Source of the DNA: an uncultured Eubacteriales bacterium
GTDB lineage: Bacteria; Bacillota; Clostridia; Oscillospirales; Acutalibacteraceae
DNA length: 8,417 bases
Assembly (NCBI GenBank): GCA_900321515.1
Contig: ONWI01000262.1
Span: 1-8,417 of the forward strand
Direction: 5' to 3'
Below the pieces are notes generated by a model. It saw only the letters and a program-made list of their open reading frames with translations, did not search any database and was not told the DNA's origin. The position numbers and the translations under genes are program-made. Below are positions 1 through 5,348 of this stretch, piece by piece. The stretch's first letter is position 1. Each line of letters begins with the position of its first letter.

Positions 1-966
1 CAGCTTGAATCACTCGACGCGAGCGGCAACAAGCTCAGATTCTCCACCGTTACCCAGCCGGCAGGCTTTACGGCGGGCAACTACAGCAATCAGGACAACG
101 GAACTATTGAAATTCCCGCTTCCGTCGCTGTCGGTCAGCAGATCGACCTTTCGGCGGAGTATGTTGATGAAAACACCGTCTTCACATGGACTCCTGACGA
201 CGTCACATTCCAGAACAGCAACGGTAAAGTGTCCTTTGGCAGCGACGCAAAGGGAAAAAATATTTCCGGAGTTATCACTCATCCCGATTACGAAGGTCTG
301 GAGATCAGCGTGACAGGAATCAGAATTCTGCCGGGATTTACTCTTGATGCCGGCGACACAGAAGTCACAGCCGAACCGGAAGACGGCATAACACTGGAGG
401 ACGCGGACGGCAATCCCATAGATATCAACGAGGTAACGCTGAAAATAAGACATCTGAGCGAAGACGAATTGGCATCTGAAAAGGCGGCAATTATCGCGAA
501 AGGAAACACCGTAGCCGAAAAAGATATACTGGACGGCTATGATATTTCTCTCATTGATAAAAACGGAAGACCTGTAAAAATAACAAGTCAGGCGGGAATA
601 AAAATAACGCTTCCGTACAAAGGCATTCACCGTGATGAAAATACATTCGTGCTTTACCACAATGATTCACAAAACAGCATAGAGAAAATCACATGCAATG
701 CCGCAGCAAAAGGACTCATATTTGTGGGGCACCGATTCAGCGCTTACACTTTCTGCGCAAGTCCGAAATCATCCGGTAACGGCAGTACCCCTTCAGACAA
801 CGGTAATAACGGTTCTTATAAAAACAGTATACCCGGCACCGGCGAATCGCTTGCGATAATTATCGCGGCATATCTTATGATGACAGCTTCACTTGCCGCC
901 ATGTTCACAGCACCCTATCTGAAGCGAATATTCCAAAAGATCAAGGTCAAAGCGGAAAAGGAGTAA
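1..966 (+). CDS. Leucine-rich-repeat surface protein, C-terminal part (5' truncated)
   Basis: The frame is open from the first base to the TAA at 964-966, giving 321 residues of a longer protein whose start lies outside the window. Residues 1-13 (LESLDASGNKL) match one leucine-rich repeat. Residues about 33-110 look like the Ig-like beta domain that often follows such repeats in clostridial surface proteins (an FTW core and a terminal TGIRIL strand). Residues about 118-253 form a second beta-rich domain ending in HRFSAYTF, like the 'hFSpYa' ending of many Firmicute adhesin domains. A Gly/Asn/Ser linker (about 255-276) leads to IPGTGES, a hydrophobic segment (about 284-306) and a basic tail. 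This arrangement resembles a sortase signal, or else a simple membrane anchor. It probably sits on the cell surface and binds protein or glycan; the ligand cannot be read from the sequence. A terminator 30 bp downstream ends the unit. Confidence 0.85.
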   Translation, partial: QLESLDASGNKLRFSTVTQPAGFTAGNYSNQDNGTIEIPASVAVGQQIDLSAEYVDENTVFTWTPDDVTFQNSNGKVSFGSDAKGKNISGVITHPDYEGLEISVTGIRILPGFTLDAGDTEVTAEPEDGITLEDADGNPIDINEVTLKIRHLSEDELASEKAAIIAKGNTVAEKDILDGYDISLIDKNGRPVKITSQAGIKITLPYKGIHRDENTFVLYHNDSQNSIEKITCNAAAKGLIFVGHRFSAYTFCASPKSSGNGSTPSDNGNNGSYKNSIPGTGESLAIIIAAYLMMTASLAAMFTAPYLKRIFQKIKVKAEKE

Positions 967-995
967 GTACGGCGCAAAACCGGATAAAATAATAC

Positions 996-1046
996 GCTCC
1001 CCTTTTTGAACGGCTAACCACGTCAAAAAGGGGAGCATTTTTATTT
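996..1046 (+). terminator. Rho-independent terminator of the surface-protein gene
   Basis: A perfect 14-bp inverted repeat pairs 996-1009 (gctcccctttttga) with 1023-1036 around a 13-nt loop. A T-rich tail, atttttattt, follows. It lies 30 bp after the surface-protein stop codon and before the glyA promoter, so it separates the two transcription units. Confidence 0.92.
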
Positions 1047-1102
1047 GTGAGCTTCATTATTCTGTACAATCTGATGTTTTGAAATTTTTTACTTAAAAAT
1101 TA

Positions 1103-1131
1103 TTGCAACAAGCTCAGTTATCTGTTATAAT
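1103..1131 (+). promoter_or_regulatory. Sigma-A type promoter of glyA
   Basis: The -35 box is TTGCAA (1103-1108), followed by a 17-bp spacer and a consensus TATAAT (1126-1131). A TG sits at 1123-1124, making an extended -10. The AT-rich run just upstream (about 1078-1102) could act as an UP element. Transcription would start near 1138, giving a leader of about 40 nt. The promoter overlaps the longest in-frame glyA reading frame, which argues against the upstream start codon. Confidence 0.85.
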
Positions 1132-1160
1132 AAAGCAGTTATATTCGCTCTTTAATACTG

Positions 1161-1166
1161 AAAGGA
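1161..1166 (+). promoter_or_regulatory. glyA ribosome binding site
   Basis: AAAGGA lies 11 nt before the ATG at 1178. The in-frame ATG at 1166 overlaps this motif and so has no usable site of its own. This, together with the promoter position, decides the start. Confidence 0.65.
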
Positions 1167-1177
1167 TGTTGAAGCCA

Positions 1178-2431
1178 ATGTACGCAGATATGATCGATTC
1201 AATCGGATTCCTTAAATCATACGACAGCGAGGTTGCCGCCGCAATGGACGACGAGCTTGCCAGACAGAGAAGAAATCTTGAGCTGATCGCTTCAGAAAAT
1301 CTTGTTTCACCCGCTGTTCTTGCCGCCATGGGCAGCGTACTCACCAATAAATACGCCGAAGGCTACCCGGGCAAGCGTTATTACGGCGGCTGCCAGTGTG
1401 TTGACGTTGTGGAGGATATCGCGCGCAAGAGAGCTTGCGAGCTTTTCGGCGCTGAACATGCCAACGTTCAGCCTCATTCCGGAGCTCAGGCCAATATCGC
1501 AGTATACTTTGCCCTGCTTCAGCCTGGCGACACCGTAATGGGCATGAACCTCGCCGAAGGCGGTCACCTTACCCACGGCTCACCGGTCAATATGTCGGGT
1601 AAGTTCTACAACTTCGTCCCGTACGGCGTTGACGGAGAAACAGGCAGAATTGATTACAACAAGGTATATGAAACTGCACTTCAGGTCAAACCAAAGATGA
1701 TCGTCGCCGGCGCGAGCGCATATCCGAGAGCCATTGATTTTGCCAAATTCAGCGAGATTGCCAAGGCTGTAGGCGCTTACCTGATGGTCGATATGGCTCA
1801 CATTGCAGGTCTGGTCGCCGCGGGCGTTCATCAGAATCCCGTCGAGTATGCCGACATTGTTACCACCACAACTCACAAGACCCTGCGCGGACCCAGAGGC
1901 GGCATGATTCTCTGCCGCGAGGAGTACGCAAAGGCAATAGACAAGTCCATTTTCCCTGGCACTCAGGGCGGTCCGCTTATGCACACCATCGCGGGCAAGG
2001 CTGTCTGCTTCGGCGAAGCTCTCAAGCCGGAATTCAAGGCATACGGCAAACAGATAGTCGCAAATGCCGCTGCAATGGCGGAGGAATTCGACGCCAGAGG
2101 CATTAAAATGGTATCCGGCGGCACAGACAACCACCTCATCCTGCTCGATCTTCGCGGCACAGGCATCACCGGCAAGGAACTTGAACACCGTCTGGACGAT
2201 GTTTACATAACCGCCAACAAGAACACCATTCCCAATGAGCCGCTCAGCCCGTTTGTTACAAGCGGCGTTCGCCTGGGCACTCCGGCGGTCACCACCAGAG
2301 GACTTGTCGAGAAAGATATGAAGAAGATAGCCGAATACATCTCCCTCGCCATCACTGACTTTGAAGGCAGTGCCGACGCCATCCGCGCAGGTGTAACCCA
2401 GCTGCTCGAAGCATATCCGCTGTATCAGTAA
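1178..2431 (+). CDS. glyA: Serine hydroxymethyltransferase
   Basis: This is the cytoplasmic, PLP-dependent enzyme that interconverts serine plus tetrahydrofolate with glycine plus 5,10-methylene-tetrahydrofolate, the main source of one-carbon units. From the ATG at 1178 it has 417 residues, the usual length of the bacterial family. Visible motifs are LELIASEN (34-41), YAEGYPGKRYYGG (59-71), QPHSGAQAN (98-106), VDMAHIAG (204-211, with the PLP-contacting Asp205 and His208), TTTTHKTLRGPRGG with the Schiff-base lysine Lys234, and SGVRLGTPA with the carboxylate-binding Arg365. The reading frame continues upstream to a TTG at 1103, but that codon is the -35 box of a strong promoter, so the longer form is unlikely. 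The gene appears to be transcribed alone: it has its own promoter and a terminator on each side. No glycine riboswitch or T-box is visible in the short leader. Confidence 0.98.
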   Translation: MYADMIDSIGFLKSYDSEVAAAMDDELARQRRNLELIASENLVSPAVLAAMGSVLTNKYAEGYPGKRYYGGCQCVDVVEDIARKRACELFGAEHANVQPHSGAQANIAVYFALLQPGDTVMGMNLAEGGHLTHGSPVNMSGKFYNFVPYGVDGETGRIDYNKVYETALQVKPKMIVAGASAYPRAIDFAKFSEIAKAVGAYLMVDMAHIAGLVAAGVHQNPVEYADIVTTTTHKTLRGPRGGMILCREEYAKAIDKSIFPGTQGGPLMHTIAGKAVCFGEALKPEFKAYGKQIVANAAAMAEEFDARGIKMVSGGTDNHLILLDLRGTGITGKELEHRLDDVYITANKNTIPNEPLSPFVTSGVRLGTPAVTTRGLVEKDMKKIAEYISLAITDFEGSADAIRAGVTQLLEAYPLYQ

Positions 2432-2475
2432 TTGTGTGATCACATTCTGATTATTCACCCCAACCAAATATATGC

Positions 2476-2518
2476 CACTCCCCCGTCCACGCAAGTTCAT
2501 TGCGCGAACGGGGGAGTG
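2476..2518. terminator. Hairpin terminator between convergent glyA and nucleotidyltransferase genes
   Basis: An 11-bp perfect stem pairs 2476-2486 (cactcccccgt) with 2508-2518. Inside it is a second 5-bp stem (2490-2494 with 2500-2504) and a 5-nt loop. The tail is only moderately T-rich (ttaaattta on the plus strand), so termination may be imperfect. It lies between two genes that face each other and could serve both, better placed for glyA (45 bp past its stop) than for the minus-strand gene (75 bp past its stop). Confidence 0.8.
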
Positions 2519-2592
2519 TTAAATTTATGCTGTTTTATTTCTCGGATCACACTAAGACCTGCTTCTTGAGAAGCTGCGCCAGCCAAAAAATA

Positions 2593-3669
2593 TTAGCAGG
2601 ACGAAAGATAGTCTGCAATAAAGGCGTCAATATCACGATATGTTTTTTCCTTCAAGCCGATTTTCCTGTATTCAGTTAAATAATCCCTCAACAAAGCGTC
2701 AAATCCCTCCGCCGTCTTTCTCAGATCATCGGGATCATAAACGGAAAGCACATCATATGTTTCAATATCCGTCCTGCTGCCAATTTCAGACAACATTTCA
2801 TTCAGACTTACCAGACTCATAAAAGCAAGATAACGGTTGCCGGTTTCCGCCGCCAGATACATTTTGCCGTGCCAGTTGGAAAACATCTCTTCAAAAGTCC
2901 CTTTTAGTGTTTCTGCATCAGCTGTTTTTTCGGTTGTTGAGAAGCAGACCTTTTCCCTTTCAAAGCATAACTTCAGTTCCCGTACCAATACCGTAAGCCG
3001 GTCTTTCAGGGAGTTGACTGTCATAGCCGTGATGATGTTTTCGATCATCTCACACAGGTTTTCCGGTCGTCTTTCCATTGCGTTCAACTCTTCATAACGC
3101 CGTTTCACGCCCATGCGGAAATATGTCTTGTTCAACATCGCAACCGCGTTTTCCGCGCAGTAGATCACATTGCCGGCAGCTTTGCGAACATCGTTCAGTT
3201 CTTCTGCCATCATGGCTTCCGCGTAATACTGCATCGCCTCATGCAATGGTTTTTCAGCCCTATTAAAGTCCGCTTGGCAAAATGGCGCTTCCAGTTGAAT
3301 TCGCACCTGTTCCCGCAGCTTTTCCAGTTCCGCCATGTATTTTGCGTCTGCACAATATACGATACGTGCATCCATCAATTTGGAGATATGCGGATGTTCA
3401 TAACAGGCGTCATGCCGCAGCCAATCCCAGTTCGTACAGTAGATATCGTGACCGACTCCCAGATCTTCCTGTATGAAGGCAGACCCCAGCTGCCAACCTC
3501 GTTCATCTTTGATCAGAATCAACAGATCCAGATCAGAATACGGATGAATATCCCCTGTCTGAAATGAGCCGTATATCCCAATCAGTGCCACCGCACCAGG
3601 ACACACAGCTTTTTCCTTCTCTATCACAGCATGAATGATTTTCTGATTTCTGATTTCCACTGAATTCAT
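2593..3669 (-). CDS. Nucleotidyltransferase-fold protein with helical C-terminal region, substrate unknown
   Basis: From the ATG at 3669 this is a 358-residue, probably cytoplasmic protein. Residues 34-48 carry the NTase signature GSFQTGDIHPYSDLD: Gly34-Ser35, then Asp46 and Asp48 as the metal-binding pair. Asp75 in GHDIYC is a plausible third carboxylate. This is the polymerase-beta-like fold shared by aminoglycoside nucleotidyltransferases and MNT-type proteins, so it is expected to move an NMP from an NTP to a small molecule, protein or RNA. The rest (about 115-358) is mostly predicted alpha-helix. The part around 135-190 resembles the helical partner domain found behind such NTases. The frame extends 17 codons further upstream, but GGAGGA at 3681-3686 is 11 nt before the ATG at 3669 and supports that start. 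It is probably monocistronic: cysK upstream is about 200 bp away. Drug resistance is possible but cannot be shown. Confidence 0.8.
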   Translation of the reverse strand: MNSVEIRNQKIIHAVIEKEKAVCPGAVALIGIYGSFQTGDIHPYSDLDLLILIKDERGWQLGSAFIQEDLGVGHDIYCTNWDWLRHDACYEHPHISKLMDARIVYCADAKYMAELEKLREQVRIQLEAPFCQADFNRAEKPLHEAMQYYAEAMMAEELNDVRKAAGNVIYCAENAVAMLNKTYFRMGVKRRYEELNAMERRPENLCEMIENIITAMTVNSLKDRLTVLVRELKLCFEREKVCFSTTEKTADAETLKGTFEEMFSNWHGKMYLAAETGNRYLAFMSLVSLNEMLSEIGSRTDIETYDVLSVYDPDDLRKTAEGFDALLRDYLTEYRKIGLKEKTYRDIDAFIADYLSSC

Positions 3670-3680
3670 GATGAATCTTT

Positions 3681-3686
3681 TCCTCC
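3681..3686 (-). promoter_or_regulatory. Ribosome binding site of the nucleotidyltransferase gene
   Basis: The minus strand reads GGAGGA 11 nt before the ATG at 3669-3667. The longer in-frame start at 3720 has no comparable site, so this motif decides the start. Confidence 0.75.
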
Positions 3687-3714
3687 ACTGACTACGAGCC
3701 TGTTTAGAATTGCC

Positions 3715-3803
3715 CCGCATGTGCGGAGTTGCGCTAACTGAACAAGTTCAGCTTGCAGCTTTTTCGGCAATAAAAGCCGAAAATATATAGAAACATACGT
3801 TTC
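3715..3803. repeat. Row of four short hairpins upstream of the nucleotidyltransferase gene
   Basis: Four perfect inverted repeats stand in a row: ccgca/tgcgg (3715-3726), ctgaac/gttcag (3738-3751), ttttcggc/gccgaaaa (3761-3783, 8-bp stem, 7-nt loop) and gaaac/gtttc (3790-3803). None is followed by a clear T-tract in either direction, so they do not look like a standard terminator. On the minus strand most of them would lie in the leader of the nucleotidyltransferase mRNA. They could be a structured leader or part of a dispersed intergenic repeat. Confidence 0.5.
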
Positions 3804-3819
3804 CATTGTTTTCTTGCAA
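3792..3819 (-). promoter_or_regulatory. Possible promoter of the nucleotidyltransferase gene
   Basis: On the minus strand TTGCAA (3819-3814) is followed by a 16-bp spacer and TATGTT (3797-3792). Transcription would begin near 3785 and read through the hairpins into the gene. The match is moderate and overlaps one of the inverted repeats, so it is tentative. Confidence 0.35.
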
Positions 3820-3873
3820 AATATAGCGGAAAATCTGCAAGCAAGCCGTGCGTGAAGAAATTCTAACTGATCT

Positions 3874-4776
3874 TCAGATCAATGCCGTACTGAAATATCT
3901 TTCTGCGCGGTCTGCCAATATCGTGGCAATGGTCTTATCTTTACCGTATTTCTCAGCCATTTTTTGGGCAGCCCATACATTGGCGCCGGAGGACGTTCCG
4001 ACCAGCAACCCCTGCACTCTTGCCAGTTCCCGCGCAGTATTTATGGCATCCTCATCCGAAACCTCAATAATATCCGTAATGATGGAAGTGTCCAGAATGT
4101 CCGGAATAAAACCGTCGCCGATTCCCTGTATCTGGTGCAGTCCAGGTTCATCTCCCAGCAGCGCAGATACATTCAGCGGTTCCACAGCGACTATCTTGCA
4201 ATCCGGATTTTGTTCCAGAAGATACTGTGCAACGCCCTGCAATGTCCCGCCGCTTCCGATTCCTGATACATAGATGTCTATTTGTTTGCCAAGCTGCTGT
4301 GTCAGCTCCACGGCTGTCGTCCGGTAGTGCATCTGGGGATTCGCCTTATTCTGGAACTGCTGAGGCACAAAGTACTCCGGTGAAGAGGAGGCAATTTCCA
4401 ATGCCTTATCCACGGAACCCCCGATACTAAGTTTAGGGTCTGTCAGTACCAGTTCTGCTCCCAGCGCACGGATTATCTTCTTGCGTTCCTCACTCATGTT
4501 TTCCGGCATAACGATGATCACACGGTATCCCTTCCGCACGCCGCACAGCGCAAGCCCTATGCCTGTGTTTCCGGAGGTAGGCTCAATAATCGTCATTCCC
4601 GGCTTTAAGCGTCCGTCCTTTTCGGCTTCCTCTATCATATTCAAAGCAATCCGGTCTTTTATACTGCCGCCGGGATTTAAAAATTCTGCTTTGGCATAAA
4701 TCTGAAGTCCGGTAGTCTGCTCAAGGCTTATCAACGGAGTATTCCCGATCAGATCCAGTACATTTGTATAATACAT
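3874..4776 (-). CDS. cysK: Cysteine synthase (O-acetylserine sulfhydrylase)
   Basis: This is the cytoplasmic, PLP-dependent enzyme that replaces the acetate of O-acetyl-L-serine with sulfide, giving cysteine. The 300 residues are close to the length of the CysK/CysM family. The order of motifs is complete: IGNTPL (10-15), NPGGSIKDR with the PLP lysine Lys40, the substrate loop PTSGNTG (66-72), PQQF...NPQMHYRTT (138-154), the phosphate-binding loop GIGSGGT (172-178), IQGIGDGFIP (216-225) and GTSSGAN (260-266). The usual P-D-[ST]-G-E-R-Y-L-S motif near the C-terminus reads ADRAERYFS here. The start is supported by AAAGGGG at 4793-4787, 10 nt before the ATG. No cysE (serine acetyltransferase) lies beside it in the window. 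No T-box or SAM riboswitch is recognisable upstream and I see no clear terminator after the stop. CysM or a cystathionine beta-synthase-like role are alternatives, but CysK fits best. Confidence 0.95.
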   Translation of the reverse strand: MYYTNVLDLIGNTPLISLEQTTGLQIYAKAEFLNPGGSIKDRIALNMIEEAEKDGRLKPGMTIIEPTSGNTGIGLALCGVRKGYRVIIVMPENMSEERKKIIRALGAELVLTDPKLSIGGSVDKALEIASSSPEYFVPQQFQNKANPQMHYRTTAVELTQQLGKQIDIYVSGIGSGGTLQGVAQYLLEQNPDCKIVAVEPLNVSALLGDEPGLHQIQGIGDGFIPDILDTSIITDIIEVSDEDAINTARELARVQGLLVGTSSGANVWAAQKMAEKYGKDKTIATILADRAERYFSTALI

Positions 4777-5183
4777 AATTGTTTTTCCCCTTTCAAATAA
4801 TTGCCGTATTAGATTGTAAAGTTTATAAAGGCGATATGACGGGGCTTGCGCATTTTAAGCCGGAGCTTTTTTCTTCAGCCGGGAAGGTCGGATTTGGATT
4901 ATTTTTCCTATTTCGGTATTCGCCCGACCGCGTTTTTGTCCGGGAGCGTTTTGCTCGCTGATTATGCGGCATCCCGCAAGTTGATTTTGCAATTGAAGTT
5001 AAATCTTTCTTCATCAACTCACATTTCGCATGAGCAGCGCGGGAAAACATCCGATTATCTTACGAAGCACTTTTGCTATGCGAAACAACGACATTTCTAT
5101 CATATAACAAATTCTTTGGAAAATCAATCTGTCATCTTAATTTTCGACTATTTTTCGGAAAATAAATTTATCAGAACAAATAT

Positions 5184-5209
5184 CCTGCGGTTGCTTCTAC
5201 AATCGCAGG
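5184..5209. other. 10-bp hairpin upstream of the terminator-like hairpin
   Basis: Positions 5184-5193 (cctgcggttg) pair with 5200-5209 (caatcgcagg), with one G-U pair when read on the plus strand, around a 6-nt loop cttcta. The loop and its flank (5192-5199, tgcttcta) are exactly complementary to 5227-5234 (tagaagca) at the base of the next hairpin, so the two structures could exclude one another. Confidence 0.6.
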
Positions 5210-5227
5210 CATTCGGATAATATTTTT

Positions 5228-5280
5228 AGAAGCACCAAGGCTCTGTATTTCTTTGAGCTTTGGTGCTTCTTTATTGTTGT
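5228..5280 (+). terminator. Strong hairpin with a T-rich tail on the plus strand
   Basis: A 16-bp stem pairs 5228-5243 (agaagcaccaaggctc) with 5255-5270, with one G-U pair and an 11-nt loop. On the plus strand the tail is ttattgttgt; on the minus strand the hairpin is followed by AAAAATATT, which is not a terminator tail. The orientation therefore points away from both flanking genes, which lie on the minus strand. Reading as a poor bidirectional terminator for the dehydratase gene (stop at 5349) remains possible. Confidence 0.65.
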
Positions 5281-5348
5281 TGATATTATACCATGCTGTT
5301 TTCAGAGCCTATTCAGCATCTCTCCGCGCACGGATGACCTTGGTTCTG

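Larger units (their letters stand above)
4777..5348. other. 572-bp intergenic region without a convincing gene
   Basis: The stretch between cysK and the sugar dehydratase holds short open frames on both strands: plus 4846-5220 (124 codons, TTG start) and minus 4823-5050 (75 codons, very basic and Ser/Pro-rich). Neither has a good ribosome binding site or a recognisable domain. It contains several short stems, such as ggctt/aagcc (4843-4861), a 10-bp hairpin (5184-5209) and a strong terminator-like hairpin (5228-5270). Close to cysK I find no strong promoter; the best nearby -10 on the minus strand is TACAAT (4818-4813), without a good -35. A regulatory leader, a small RNA or a dispersed repeat are all possible. 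Confidence 0.6.

Noticed and set aside
10..660. Minus-strand open frame of 216 codons
   Set aside because: It is antisense to the surface protein, has a composition unlike a real protein (Cys/Phe/Val-rich) and no ribosome binding site.
1580..2500. Minus-strand open frame of 306 codons
   Set aside because: It lies fully opposite glyA, a certain gene, and shows no domain of its own; a shadow of glyA codon usage.
3811..3841. Terminator after cysK
   Set aside because: The cttgca/tgcaag pair is only 6 bp with a 17-nt loop and has no T-tract after it on the minus strand.
3848..4273. Plus-strand open frame of 141 codons
   Set aside because: It is antisense to cysK, and its Ser/Cys-rich translation is typical of shadow frames.
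4823..5050. Minus-strand 75-codon frame ahead of cysK
   Set aside because: The ATG at 5014 has only a weak GTGAG upstream, and the product is a basic, Ser/Pro-rich string without a domain. Noted in the intergenic entry but not called a gene.
4846..5220. Plus-strand 124-codon frame ending just before the terminator
   Set aside because: It starts with TTG, has no ribosome binding site and no recognisable domain. The close terminator is suggestive but not enough for a CDS call.
4777..5348. T-box or SAM riboswitch upstream of cysK
   Set aside because: I looked for the T-box core (GGTGGNACCGCG-like) and the S-box core on the minus strand and found neither.
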